In this document: piece by piece, positions 45,369 through 53,855 of the stretch
How positions within the stretch are numbered: position 1 is the first letter of the stretch
Layout of the letters: the number at the start of each line of letters is the position of its first letter
Source of the DNA: Streptomyces roseochromogenus subsp. oscitans DS 12.976
GTDB lineage: Bacteria > Actinomycetota > Actinomycetes > Streptomycetales > Streptomycetaceae
Direction: 5' to 3'
DNA: 64,000 nucleotides
Assembly: GCF_000497445.1 (NCBI RefSeq)
Contig: NZ_CM002285.1
Coordinates: forward strand, 209,004-273,003
Notes under the pieces: model-generated
Told to the model about the DNA's origin: nothing
The model's input: only the letters and a program-made list of their open reading frames with translations
Database searches by the model: none
Translations under genes and position numbers: made by a program

Positions 45369-46247
45369 ATGTCCGCTGCCCACGACGAGGCCCGGGCGAT
45401 GCCCGACGGCCCGGTGCTCTACGAGAAGCGGGGCCCGGTCGCTACCGTCACCATGAACCGGCCCGACTACCGCAACGCCCAGAACTCCGCGATGACCTAC
45501 GCCCTGGACCGCGCCTTCTACCGCGCTGCCGACGACGACGAGGTCAAGGTCATGGTCCTCGCCGGCACGGGAAAGCACTTCTCCGCCGGGCACGACATCG
45601 GCAGCCCCGAGCGTGACGCCCACCTGCCGTTCGCCCGCAAGGCCGGACTGTGGTGGGACCACTCGGACAAGGCGGGCGCCGAAGGCCGCTTCGCCCGCGA
45701 GTCCGAGGTCTACCTGGGCATGTGCCGCCGCTGGCGCGAGCTGCCCAAGCCCGTGATCGCCTCGGTGCAGGGCGCATGCGTCGCGGGCGGGCTGATGCTC
45801 GCCTGGGTCTGTGACCTGATCGTCGCCTCCGACGACGCGTTCTTCGCCGACCCCGTGGTGCGGATGGGCATCCCCGGTGTCGAGTTCTTCGCCCACCCGT
45901 GGGTGATGCCCCCGCGGATCGCCAAGGAGTTCCTCTACACCGGTGACCGGATGAGCGCCCGGCGGGCGTACGAGATCGGCATGGTCAACCGGGTGGTGCC
46001 ACGCGAGGAACTGGCCGACCGGACCATGGAGTTGGCGGAGCAGATCGCCGACATGCCGCGGATGGGCCTGGCGCTGACCAAGCGCGCGGTCAACCAGGCC
46101 GAGGACCTGCAGGGGCTGCACGCCGGGCTGGACTCCGTGTTCGGACTGCACCACCTCGCCCACGCCCACAACGCCGAGACCGCCGAGGACTCCCTCGGCG
46201 GCATGGACATCCGCGCCATGAAGGCGGCCGGAACGAAGGAGGCCTGA
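45369..46247 (+). CDS. Enoyl-CoA hydratase/crotonase-family protein
   Basis: 292 residues from ATG 45369; an upstream in-frame TTG at 45348 lies inside the KstR2 box and is rejected. It has VTMNRPDYRNAQN, the oxyanion-hole FSAGHDIGSPE and GACVAGGLMLAWVCDL, then the FADPVVRMGIPGVEF block. It opens the plus-strand operon ahead of fadE31 (1-nt overlap). I infer hydration or ring-fission chemistry on a HIP-derived CoA ester. It is not the EchA20 orthologue, which is at 36560. Confidence 0.82.
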   Translation: MSAAHDEARAMPDGPVLYEKRGPVATVTMNRPDYRNAQNSAMTYALDRAFYRAADDDEVKVMVLAGTGKHFSAGHDIGSPERDAHLPFARKAGLWWDHSDKAGAEGRFARESEVYLGMCRRWRELPKPVIASVQGACVAGGLMLAWVCDLIVASDDAFFADPVVRMGIPGVEFFAHPWVMPPRIAKEFLYTGDRMSARRAYEIGMVNRVVPREELADRTMELAEQIADMPRMGLALTKRAVNQAEDLQGLHAGLDSVFGLHHLAHAHNAETAEDSLGGMDIRAMKAAGTKEA

Positions 46248-47416
46248 TGGACCTGGAATTCTCCGCCGCGGAGGACGCCTTCCGGGCCGAGGCCCGCGCC
46301 TGGCTCGCCGCCCACGTCCCGGACACCCCGCTGCCCTCCCTGGAGACAGCGGAGGGCTTCGCGGCCCACCGGCAGTGGGAGCGCACGCTGTTCGCCGACC
46401 GCTGGTCGGTGGTCTCCTGGCCCGAGGACTACGGCGGCCGGGGCGCCTCGATCCTGCAATGGCTGATCTTCGAGGAGGAGTACTACGCCGCCGGCGCGCC
46501 TGGACGCGTCAGCCAGAACGGCATCAGCCTCCTCGCCCCCACCCTCTTCGAGCACGGCACGGCCGAGCAGCGCGCCCGGATCCTGCCGCCCATGGCGAGC
46601 GGCGAGGCGATCTGGGCCCAGGCCTGGTCCGAACCGGAAGCAGGCTCGGACCTCGCCTCGCTGCGCTCCACCGCCGTACGGACCGACGGCGGCTGGCGCT
46701 TGAGCGGCCAGAAGACCTGGTCGTCGCGGGCCGCGTTCGCCGACCGGGCCTTCGGCCTCTTCCGCAGCGACCCGGACGCCCCGAAGCCCCACCAGGGACT
46801 GACGTATCTGATGTTCCCGCTGGACGCCGAAGGAGTGACCGTACGGCCCATCGGGCGGCTGGACGGCAAGCCCGCCTTCGCCGAGCTGTTCCTCGACGGG
46901 GTCTTCGTGCCCGACGAGGACGTCATCGGCGAGCCCGGACAGGGCTGGCGGGTGGCGATGAGCACAGCGGGCAACGAGCGCGGGCTCACCCTGCGCAGCC
47001 CCGGCCGGTTCACCGCGGCCGCCGTCCGCCTCACCGCCCTGTGGCGCGGCCAGGCCGACCCCTCCGACACCGCGCTGCGCGACCGGGTGGCCGACGCGGT
47101 GATCGGCGCCCGCGCCTACCAGCTGTTCACCTACGCAGGCGCCTCCCGCCTGGCCGCGGGGAGCCGGATCGGCGCGGAGTCCAGCCTGAACAAGGTCTTC
47201 TGGTCGGAGCTGGACATCGCGCTCCACGAGACCGCCCTCGACCTGCTCGGCCCGTACGGAGAACTCGCCGACGGCGCCCAGGAGGCCCCCTCCCACGGCA
47301 GCTGGGCCGAGGGTCACACCTTCTCCCTCGCCGGTCCCCTCTACGCCGGGACCAATGAGATCCAGCGCGACATCATCGCCGAGCGGCTGCTCGGCCTGCC
47401 GAAGGGACGCCGGTGA
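46247..47416 (+). CDS. fadE31: FadE31, acyl-CoA dehydrogenase (alpha-type subunit)
   Basis: 389 residues from ATG 46247. It has FEEEYYAAGAPGRVSQNG, QAWSEPEAGSDLASLRST, the SGQKTWSSRAAF flavin motif and LYAGTNEIQRDIIAERLLGLP, close to mycobacterial FadE31. Known: FadE31 pairs with FadE32 or FadE33 as a heteromeric dehydrogenase. The next gene starts at its stop. Confidence 0.88.
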   Translation: MDLEFSAAEDAFRAEARAWLAAHVPDTPLPSLETAEGFAAHRQWERTLFADRWSVVSWPEDYGGRGASILQWLIFEEEYYAAGAPGRVSQNGISLLAPTLFEHGTAEQRARILPPMASGEAIWAQAWSEPEAGSDLASLRSTAVRTDGGWRLSGQKTWSSRAAFADRAFGLFRSDPDAPKPHQGLTYLMFPLDAEGVTVRPIGRLDGKPAFAELFLDGVFVPDEDVIGEPGQGWRVAMSTAGNERGLTLRSPGRFTAAAVRLTALWRGQADPSDTALRDRVADAVIGARAYQLFTYAGASRLAAGSRIGAESSLNKVFWSELDIALHETALDLLGPYGELADGAQEAPSHGSWAEGHTFSLAGPLYAGTNEIQRDIIAERLLGLPKGRR

Positions 47417-48405
47417 TGCGATTCCTCCTCGACGACGAGCAGCGGGAGTTCGGCCGCACCCTGGACGGCCTGCTGGAGGCGGCCGGCACACCGGCGGTCG
47501 TACGGGCCTGGGCGGCCGGGGACACCGCACCCGGCCGCGCCCTGTGGGCCCGCCTGGCCGAGGCCGGCGTGTTCGCCCTCGCCGTGCCGGAGCAGCACGA
47601 CGGGCTCGGCCCGCTCCCCGTCGAACTCGCCGTCGCCTTCGGCGAGCTGGGCCGCCACGCGGTGCCGGGGCCGCTGGTGGAGACGGTGGCCGCGGCCGCC
47701 CTCCTCGACCGCCTGGGCGACGGTGACGTGACGCGGACGTGGCTGCCGCAGATCGCCTCCGGCAAGGCCGTCGTCTCGCTGTGCGGACCGGGAGCGAGCA
47801 GCCCCTACGCCCTGGACGCGGACGCGTCCGACGCCGTGTTCGTCATCGACGGCGACACGCTGCGGGTGGCCGACGGGCACGGGCCGGTCCAGCCGTCCCT
47901 CGACCCGGCCCGGCGACTGGCCCGGCCACACGGCGGAACCGTCCTGGCCCACGGGCCCCAGGTGATCGCGGCGGCCGCGCACGCCGCCGATGTCGCGGCC
48001 CTGGCCACGGCCGCCCAGGCCCTCGGGCTGGGCCGAGCCCTCCTCGCCCGCACCGTCGGCTACGTCGGGCAGCGCACCCAGTTCGGGGTCGCCATCGGCT
48101 CCTTCCAGTCGGTCAAGCACCGGCTCGCCGACACGCTCATCGCCCTGGAGTTCGCCGAGCCTCTTCTGCACGCCGCGGCTCTCGCGCTGGCCACGGCAGA
48201 TCCGGCCGCAGGCCGGGAGATCGCAGCGGCGAAAGTCTCCGCCGGCGAGGCGGCGTACGCGGCGGCCCGTACGGCCCTGCAGCTTCACGGGGCCGTCGGA
48301 TACACCGAGGAGCTGGACCTCTCCCTGTGGATCCGCAAAGCGCGCCCTCTCCGGGACGCATGGGGCACCCCCGCTGCCTGCCGCGACCGCGTCCTCGCCC
48401 CCTGA
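47416..48405 (+). CDS. fadE32: FadE32-like acyl-CoA dehydrogenase (beta-type subunit)
   Basis: 329 residues from ATG 47416, which touches the fadE31 stop; a GTG sits at 47413. It has MRFLLDDEQREFGRTLDGLL and AFGELGRHAVPGPLVETVAA as in Rv3563, then QFGVAIGSFQSVKHRLADT and ALQLHGAVGYTEE. It is shorter than a stand-alone FadE, as is usual for heteromer partners. A gap of 125 nt with no evident feature separates it from the next gene. Confidence 0.85.
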   Translation: MRFLLDDEQREFGRTLDGLLEAAGTPAVVRAWAAGDTAPGRALWARLAEAGVFALAVPEQHDGLGPLPVELAVAFGELGRHAVPGPLVETVAAAALLDRLGDGDVTRTWLPQIASGKAVVSLCGPGASSPYALDADASDAVFVIDGDTLRVADGHGPVQPSLDPARRLARPHGGTVLAHGPQVIAAAAHAADVAALATAAQALGLGRALLARTVGYVGQRTQFGVAIGSFQSVKHRLADTLIALEFAEPLLHAAALALATADPAAGREIAAAKVSAGEAAYAAARTALQLHGAVGYTEELDLSLWIRKARPLRDAWGTPAACRDRVLAP

Positions 48406-48530
48406 GATCGGGCCCCCGCTGCCGTTCGCCGACAGGCCGCTCTCCTCCTCGGGAGTCGTCCCCAGGACGAGGAGAAACCCGGAGCCGAGCTGCGGCACAC
48501 CACACGGAGCCATACGAAAGGAGCAGCTGA

Positions 48531-49604
48531 GTGAGACTGACGGAGGAGCAGGAAGAGCTGCGGGCCGCTGTGCGGTCGCTGCTCGCACGCCACGACGGCG
48601 CGGCGGCCTGGCGGCCCCTGACCGAGCAGATCGGCGTGGCGGGACTCGCCGTCCCGGAGGACTACGGCGGCGCGGGCTGCGGGGCCCGGGAAGTCCACGT
48701 GGTCATGGAGGAGTTGGGGCGTGAGCTGATCCCCGCGCCCTACCTCGGCTCCGCGGTGCTCACGGTGCAGGCGCTGCTCGCGTCCGGTGACCGGGCGGCC
48801 TGCGCACGACTGCTCCCGTCCCTCGCGGACGGCCGCACGGTGGGCGGGCTGGCCTGGGCCGAGCAGAGTTCCTGGGACGCCTCGGCGATCCGGGCCGCCG
48901 CGACACCCGGACCCGGCGGAACATGGCGGATCACCGGAGCGAAGCATCACGTGCTGAACGGCACGGAGGCCGATGTGCTGCTGGTCGCCGCCCGTACGGC
49001 TGCCGGCGTCTCGCTCTTCGAAGTGGCCGTGGACGGCACGGGTGTACGACGCGAGGCGGCCGTGACGATGGACCAGACCCGGGCCCAGGCCCGGGTCATC
49101 CTCGACGGCGCCGAGGGACGGCTGATCGGTACGGACGGCCAGGGCAGCAGGGTGCTGGCACACGTCCTGGACGTCGCCTGCACGGCACTGGCCGCCGAGC
49201 AGGTAGGCGCGGCCGAGCGCTGCCTCGAGCTGACGGTCGCCTACGCCCGGGAGCGCGTCCAGTTCGGCCGCACCGTCGGCTCCTTCCAGGCGGTGAAGCA
49301 CCGGCTGGCAGACGCGTACGTGCTGGTGGAGTCGGCGCGTTCGGCGGCGCTCGGCGCGGCGTTCGCAGCCGCCGACGACTCACCGGCACTGCCCCGCTAT
49401 GCGGCCGTCGCCAAGTCCGCCTGTTCGGAGGCGTTTTCCGCAGTCGCGGGCGAGATGATCCAGCTGCACGGCGGCATAGCCATCACCTGGGAGCACGCCG
49501 CCCACCGCTACTTCAAACGCGCCCACGGATCGGGCCAGCTGTTCGGCTCACCAGCCTGGCACCGCAGCCGGCTGGCCGCCGGCCTGGGCCTCACCCCGGC
49601 CTGA
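48531..49604 (+). CDS. fadE33: FadE33-like acyl-CoA dehydrogenase
   Basis: 357 residues from GTG 48531, with AAAGGAG upstream. It has MRLTEEQEELRAAVRSLLAR, VPEDYGGAGCGAREVHVVMEE, QFGRTVGSFQAVKHRLAD and IQLHGGIAITWEHAAHRYFKRA. It is third in the fadE31-32-33 series of the mycobacterial KstR2 regulon. The name rests on gene order and type. The exact partner is unknown. Confidence 0.8.
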   Translation: MRLTEEQEELRAAVRSLLARHDGAAAWRPLTEQIGVAGLAVPEDYGGAGCGAREVHVVMEELGRELIPAPYLGSAVLTVQALLASGDRAACARLLPSLADGRTVGGLAWAEQSSWDASAIRAAATPGPGGTWRITGAKHHVLNGTEADVLLVAARTAAGVSLFEVAVDGTGVRREAAVTMDQTRAQARVILDGAEGRLIGTDGQGSRVLAHVLDVACTALAAEQVGAAERCLELTVAYARERVQFGRTVGSFQAVKHRLADAYVLVESARSAALGAAFAAADDSPALPRYAAVAKSACSEAFSAVAGEMIQLHGGIAITWEHAAHRYFKRAHGSGQLFGSPAWHRSRLAAGLGLTPA

Positions 49605-49651
49605 CCGAACGGGGCACTTGACGCACGAACCCGGCCGGTATCCAATCAAGA

Positions 49652-49683
49652 TATTCCGATTAGAAATATTCCTACTAGGAATA
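49652..49683. promoter_or_regulatory. Tandem TRTTYC-N5-GRAATA operator upstream of the flavin reductase
   Basis: TATTCC-gatta-GAAATA (49652-49668) and TATTCC-tacta-GGAATA (49667-49683), two 17-bp palindromes offset by exactly 15 bp, as at 8872. They end 12 nt before the ATG at 49696. Confidence 0.7.
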
Positions 49684-49695
49684 AGAGAGGAAGTA

Positions 49696-50274
49696 ATGTC
49701 CACACTCACCCCCAAGGCCGTTCCCCTGCGGACCTCGCAGGTCGACGAAGCGGCGATGCGGGAAGTACTCAGCAGCTTCTGCACCGGGGTCGCGGTGATC
49801 ACCGCGACGCAGCCCGGCGGGCGACCCGCCGGAATGGCCGTCCAATCGTTCTCCTCGGTGTCGCTGGACCCGCCCCTGGTGTGCTTCTGCCCGGCACAGA
49901 CCTCGTCCACCTGGCCGAAGATCCGCGCGGCCGGGCGCTTCGCCGTCAACATCCTCTCGGCGGACCAGCAGCAGCTGTGCCGGCGGTTCGCCGTGACCGG
50001 CGGGGACAAGTTCGCCGGGGTCGACTGGCAGCCCGGCCTGAACGGCGCACCGCTGCTCGACGGGGCGCTCGCGACAATCGAGTGCGACCTGGCGGGGACC
50101 TTTCCCGGCGGCGACCACGTGATCGCGCTGGGCAGGGTCACCGCGCCGGCGTCCGCGGACGGGATCCGGGACACCGACCCGCTCCTGTACTTCCGCAGGA
50201 CCTACGGGCGCCTGCGTTCCAGCTCTTCCAGGTCGGCCAGCATCGCGTCGGCCAGGTCCCGCTCCGAGGCGTAG
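49696..50274 (+). CDS. Second HsaB-type flavin reductase
   Basis: 192 residues from ATG 49696, with AGAGAGGA upstream. It has FCTGVAVITATQPGG, MAVQSFSSVSLDPPLVCF, GRFAVNILSADQQQLC and GDHVIALGRVTAP: the flavin reductase-like family, close to HsaB. Because the tandem operator matches that of the LLM monooxygenase gene, I infer that it feeds reduced flavin to that enzyme or to HsaA2. Its last 73 nt overlap the convergent PadR gene, and the Ser/Arg-rich C-terminal tail (SSSRSASIASARSRSEA) is encoded in that overlap. Confidence 0.85.
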   Translation: MSTLTPKAVPLRTSQVDEAAMREVLSSFCTGVAVITATQPGGRPAGMAVQSFSSVSLDPPLVCFCPAQTSSTWPKIRAAGRFAVNILSADQQQLCRRFAVTGGDKFAGVDWQPGLNGAPLLDGALATIECDLAGTFPGGDHVIALGRVTAPASADGIRDTDPLLYFRRTYGRLRSSSSRSASIASARSRSEA

Positions 50275-50810
50275 TACCGCTCCGCCCACTTGAGGGTGAG
50301 CACGGGGTAGGCCCACGCCTCCTCGGCACGGCCGCCCTCGGCGTCGGCCTCGGCACGCTGCCGCATGGTCTCGGCGTACTCCCGGTGCCGGGCGAGCACT
50401 TCGCGCATCTGCTCCGGTTCCAGCAGGTGGCCGAGCCACAGTCGTAGCATGACGCCGTGCTTGAGCACCGGTGGCTCCACCGGTGCCTCGCGCGCCCAGG
50501 TGCGGACCGCCTCCATCCCCTCGTCGGTGATCCGGTAGACCCGTTTGTCGCGGTTGCCGGTCTCCTGCGCGACCATCCGCGAGGTGACGTAGCCGGCGTT
50601 CTCCAGGCGCTTGAGCTCACCGTAGATCTGGCTGAACGAAGGGCTCCAGTAGAAGAAGCGCAGCGACCAGTCCGCCCACTTCTTCAGGTCGTACCCGGAC
50701 AGCTCCTCACCGAAGGAGAGCAGTCCGAGCACCGCCCAACTGGTCGCCGGGAGGCCCGGGCGCTCCGCATCGCCACCGCTCTTCGCACCGCTCATCCTCT
50801 GCTCAGCCAC
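50202..50810 (-). CDS. PadR-family transcriptional regulator
   Basis: 202 residues from GTG 50810 (ATG 50795 possible). The winged helix has WAVLGLLSFGEELSGYDLKKW, FSQIYGELKRLENAGYV and YRITDEGMEAVRTW. A long helical C-terminal domain (Vir_act_alpha_C type) ends ADLEELERRRP. Known: PadR proteins repress phenolic-acid and efflux genes and often their own operon. It is convergent and overlapping with the flavin reductase gene. Whether it reads the TRTTYC-type operators is an open inference. Confidence 0.85.
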   Translation of the reverse strand: MAEQRMSGAKSGGDAERPGLPATSWAVLGLLSFGEELSGYDLKKWADWSLRFFYWSPSFSQIYGELKRLENAGYVTSRMVAQETGNRDKRVYRITDEGMEAVRTWAREAPVEPPVLKHGVMLRLWLGHLLEPEQMREVLARHREYAETMRQRAEADAEGGRAEEAWAYPVLTLKWAERYYASERDLADAMLADLEELERRRP

Positions 50811-50989
50811 ACCGGCAGTCTACGGAGCCGTGCGGGCCGTCCCGCCCAGGTCCCGGGGACGACGGCCGCCCGGCGCAGGCTGTACGAGGGCGCGTGCGAC
50901 TGTGCAGCCCCGCGTGCAACCGCACACTCCGATCGAAGCCACGGAGAATGCGACGGCGGGTCCCTCCGTTCCAGGCAGCTGGGGTGCCC

Positions 50990-51265
50990 GCGGTTCGTTT
51001 TACCGCTTGGGCAAGGCGCTACGTCGCGGCTCCGTGGCCGAGGCGTGGCGCACCACTGACCAGGCCCTCGGTCACCCGTGAGCGTGTACGACTTCGACTC
51101 GGATCACGGTCGGCTCTACCTGATCACGGAGCTCGTCGAGGGCTGGACCCTGGACCGGGGACGCGCGCCGCGCGGCACCCTGGCCCGCACGAGGCGGCCG
51201 GTATCGCGGTGCAGAAGGCGGCCGCGCCGGTCACCACCGCCCGCATCAGCGACCCTCGGGCCCGG
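50990..51265 (+). pseudogene. Ser/Thr protein kinase N-lobe remnant
   Basis: FYRLGKALRRGSVAEAWR and TTDQALGHP form a glycine-rich loop of an actinobacterial Ser/Thr kinase. After a stop, VYDFDSDHGRLYLITELVEG is the hinge region. The part with the catalytic Lys and helix C is deleted, and later blocks (EAAGIAVQKAAA) are in another frame. No functional kinase can be made. Confidence 0.7.
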
Positions 51266-52400
51266 TGACCGCCGGCGCCGCCGCCGGGGGCAGGCCTGCG
51301 AGGACCGAGTCTGCGCGACGGCGCCAGGTGTAGCGCTCCAGGAGTTGCCGGCGTGCCTCGTCGCCGAGCCTGCGGCGCAGTGGCCCGTCCGCGAGCAGTT
51401 CGGTCAGCGCGTCAGCCCATGCGTCGGTGTCGTCGGGCGGGCGCAGCAGGCAGTTGACCCGGTCCTGCAGGACCTCGCGCAGTACGGGAAGGTCCGAGAC
51501 GATCATGGGGAGTCCGTGGGCCATGTACTCGAACACCTTCATGGGAGAGGTCCAGCGGCCGATCTCGTCGAGCTTGCCCCAGGTGTAGACCTTGCTCTCA
51601 TGGGGGGACAGGAGTAGGTCGAAGTTGCGGTAGTAGGAGGGGAGTTCCGTCGGCGGGCGGTGCCCGTGGAAGTGCACGTTGGACAGGTCGCAGCTCGTTT
51701 CCCAGCGTTCGCGGTACTCGGGGGTGCCGCCGACGAGGTGGAAGTCGAGGCCCGGGAAGCGGCGGGCGAGGCGGAGGATGAGGCCGATGCCGCGCCCTTC
51801 GTAGAGATGACCGACGTAGCCGATCCGCGGCACGTCCGGGCGGCCGGGGAGCTGTCGGAGCGGCCGGTCGGGAGTGGGATCGACCGGATCGGCGCAGTCG
51901 GGGGCCACGAGGATGGGCAGGGCACCCAGGTCGGCGTACGTGCTCCGCAGGTCGTGGGCGAGGGCGTGGGTGATGGTGACGAGGCGCGTGAGCCGTGGTC
52001 GGGCCAGCAGATCGCGTTCGGTTCCGGCCGGTTCGAGGTCCCTGCGCAGCTGATGGGCCTCGTAGACGAACGGGGCCAGGTCCGCCGCGGCGCAGAGGCC
52101 GTACGGGTCCCGTCCGTAGACGAGCTCCGGCACTCCGTCGCGTTCCAGCAGGCCCCGTACGCGTTCGGCACGTTTCCAATAGCCGGAGGGCGTGTAGTCC
52201 GCAACGGGGACCGTGCGGATAGGGAACCGGTGGCGCACACCGTAATAGGCGTACGGGTCTTCGGCGGGATGGGAGCCGGGGAGGGTGTACAAGGTGACCT
52301 CGTGGCCGGCGGCGGTGAAAGCGTCGCACATGCGCATGACGTGGACGCCGTTGGCGAAGACGGAAGGGATGCTTCCGGCATGCAGGTAGGCGAGGCGCAT
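51246..52400 (-). CDS. GT4-family glycosyltransferase
   Basis: 384 residues from ATG 52400, with GAGGAGGAG upstream (the frame extends to 52481 without support). It has the GT-B fold with a Gly-rich N-terminal entry (MRLAYLHAGSIPSVFANGVH), GYVGHLYEGRGIGL and the C-terminal donor site SPMKVFEYMAHGLPMIVSD. Known: GT4 retaining enzymes transfer sugars from NDP-sugars to lipids, glycans or natural products. It is divergent from the RiPP operon, with a shared 325-bp intergenic region. A role in decorating the RiPP product is possible but unproven. Confidence 0.82.
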   Translation of the reverse strand: MRLAYLHAGSIPSVFANGVHVMRMCDAFTAAGHEVTLYTLPGSHPAEDPYAYYGVRHRFPIRTVPVADYTPSGYWKRAERVRGLLERDGVPELVYGRDPYGLCAAADLAPFVYEAHQLRRDLEPAGTERDLLARPRLTRLVTITHALAHDLRSTYADLGALPILVAPDCADPVDPTPDRPLRQLPGRPDVPRIGYVGHLYEGRGIGLILRLARRFPGLDFHLVGGTPEYRERWETSCDLSNVHFHGHRPPTELPSYYRNFDLLLSPHESKVYTWGKLDEIGRWTSPMKVFEYMAHGLPMIVSDLPVLREVLQDRVNCLLRPPDDTDAWADALTELLADGPLRRRLGDEARRQLLERYTWRRRADSVLAGLPPAAAPAVTGPEGR

Positions 52401-52639
52401 CTCCCCGGCTTCTCCTCCTCGTGGGCCGCGATCGGACGAGGCGCCCGGGGTCCCCGGAGCCCGGTTCACGGCATGTCTCACTCGACAGCATGAATTGACG
52501 AGGCGTCAAGAGGTCTGATTCGGAAGGCATTTGCTGACCGCTCCACAGGATCCGGCATTCATGTCCGGGCAGGCGGGGCACGCCGCGGATCGGGGCGTCC
52601 CCGCCGGTGGCAGCGTGTGCGTGATGTCGCGATTACCGC

Positions 52640-52668
52640 TTGTGAGGGGTTGCCGGCCTGCCTAGCGT
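52640..52668 (+). promoter_or_regulatory. Candidate promoter of the RiPP operon
   Basis: TTGTGA (52640-52645), a 17-nt spacer, and TAGCGT (52663-52668), close to the Streptomyces HrdB-type TTGAC/TAGRRT pattern. The precursor start is 58 nt downstream of the -10. Confidence 0.55.
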
Positions 52669-52725
52669 GACGTTGCCGGACGTCCCCGACAGCCGGTGGA
52701 GCCGGTAATTCGAAGGGAGATCGGG

Positions 52726-52800
52726 ATGGAAGACATCGAGCAGATCCCCGAGGACGAGCTGCCCGAGCTCGCGTTGATGGTCGACATACCGAGCAGCTGA
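52726..52800 (+). CDS. Candidate 24-residue RiPP precursor peptide
   Basis: ATG 52726 with GAAGGGAG 6 nt upstream. The peptide has an acidic leader-like half (seven Glu or Asp in the first 14 residues, with two Pro), then a hydrophobic stretch and the C-terminus MVDIPSS. It is too short for routine gene calling. It lies directly before an HExxH protein and a YcaO, both known to act on ribosomal peptides. The C-terminal Asp, Ile, Ser and Ser are the likely modified residues (inference): Ser as azoline substrates, Asp, Ile or Val as beta-hydroxylation sites. The lack of a GG or similar cleavage site is unusual. Confidence 0.65.
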   Translation: MEDIEQIPEDELPELALMVDIPSS

Positions 52801-52886
52801 CGCGGCTTCACGTCGTTGCGGGCGGTAGGCCGGGACACCGCGTCCGGCCCACCGCTCGTCCGTCCAGGGACCTGGAGGTGTCCGCG

Positions 52887-53855
52887 GTGCGTGTCGCACC
52901 CGACGCACGGCAGAGCGCTGAGGAACGTACGGTCCTGGTCCGCATGACCCGGTCTGCCCTGGCCCGGGCCGGACTGGCGGTGACCCCGGCCGAGGCCGCA
53001 CACCCTGCCGTCGTCGAGATCGCGCATCTCGCGCAGCGGGGGGTGCACGTCGGTACTGCGGACCCCGAGCGCATCGGCCGGCTCGGCCGCATGCTCGACT
53101 GGGCGCGCGCCGGCATCACCGGCCCGCCGCCGCCCGCCGCCACCCGGCCTGTCGAGCCGGCAGCGCCCGCCCCGCACCTCGAACGCAGCGTCGCCCGCGC
53201 CCGTAACAGCCTGCCGGCCCGGGACGATGGCGCGGGAAAGCCACGGGAATCCGCCCTTGTCGCGTGGCGCGAGCACGACCGCGAGAGGCTCCGCGAGACC
53301 ATCGCGCTGCTGACGGCGGCCTGGCCCGAGGCCTGGGCGGAGCTGGAGGAGGTCCTGTTCCAGGTAGCCCTGCTGGACGGGTCGGCCATCGACGGGTTCA
53401 CCGACTTCGGGGTCCACGGTGCGGTGTTCATCCACCGGGACCGCCTGGGGCCCGGCCCCGGTGCCCTGCCGGGCACGGTCCGCCTGGCCGAAGCACTGGT
53501 CCACGAGGGCGCGCACACCCGCTGCAACGCCGCGTCCGTCGCCGCCGCGCCCTTTCTGCGGCCGGCACAGGGCGAGGCGCAGCTGGTCGCCACCCCGCTG
53601 CGGATCGACCCGCGTCCACTGACCGGTCTGTTCCAGCAGGTGGTCGTGCTGGCCCGGAGCGTGATGCTGTACGAACGGGTTCTGGACTCGGGTACCGAGG
53701 CCTCGGCGTCGGCGGCCGTACGGTTGCGCCGGGACGAGCTGGCCGCCGACGCCCTCGCGGGGGTGCGGACGCTGATGGACCACCGCGACGCGCTCACCGA
53801 CCACGGGGTGTCCGTCCTGGAGGACGCCGCCCGCGTGGCTGGGATCCGGGCCTGA
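52887..53855 (+). CDS. HExxH-motif peptide-modification protein
   Basis: 322 residues from GTG 52887, with GGAGG 8 nt upstream; a GTG at 52878 overlaps that site. The motif is H206-E207-G-A-H210 in ALVHEGAHTRCNAA. A Pro/Ala linker (about 78-97) separates an N-terminal helical part from the HExxH domain. Known: this RiPP-associated family (NCBI 'HEXXH motif' type) includes 2-oxoglutarate/iron-dependent peptide beta-hydroxylases rather than proteases. It is the first enzyme after the precursor and is coupled to the YcaO gene by TGATG. Confidence 0.82.
   Translation: MRVAPDARQSAEERTVLVRMTRSALARAGLAVTPAEAAHPAVVEIAHLAQRGVHVGTADPERIGRLGRMLDWARAGITGPPPPAATRPVEPAAPAPHLERSVARARNSLPARDDGAGKPRESALVAWREHDRERLRETIALLTAAWPEAWAELEEVLFQVALLDGSAIDGFTDFGVHGAVFIHRDRLGPGPGALPGTVRLAEALVHEGAHTRCNAASVAAAPFLRPAQGEAQLVATPLRIDPRPLTGLFQQVVVLARSVMLYERVLDSGTEASASAAVRLRRDELAADALAGVRTLMDHRDALTDHGVSVLEDAARVAGIRA

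Noticed and set aside
50990-51265. A small Ser/Thr kinase gene
   Set aside because: The Lys and helix-C region is deleted, a stop interrupts the frame, and later motifs are in another frame.
51246-52400. GT4 glycosyltransferase as a certain member of the RiPP cluster
   Set aside because: It is divergent, 325 bp away, and GT4 enzymes are common in cell-envelope biosynthesis. I only note the possibility.
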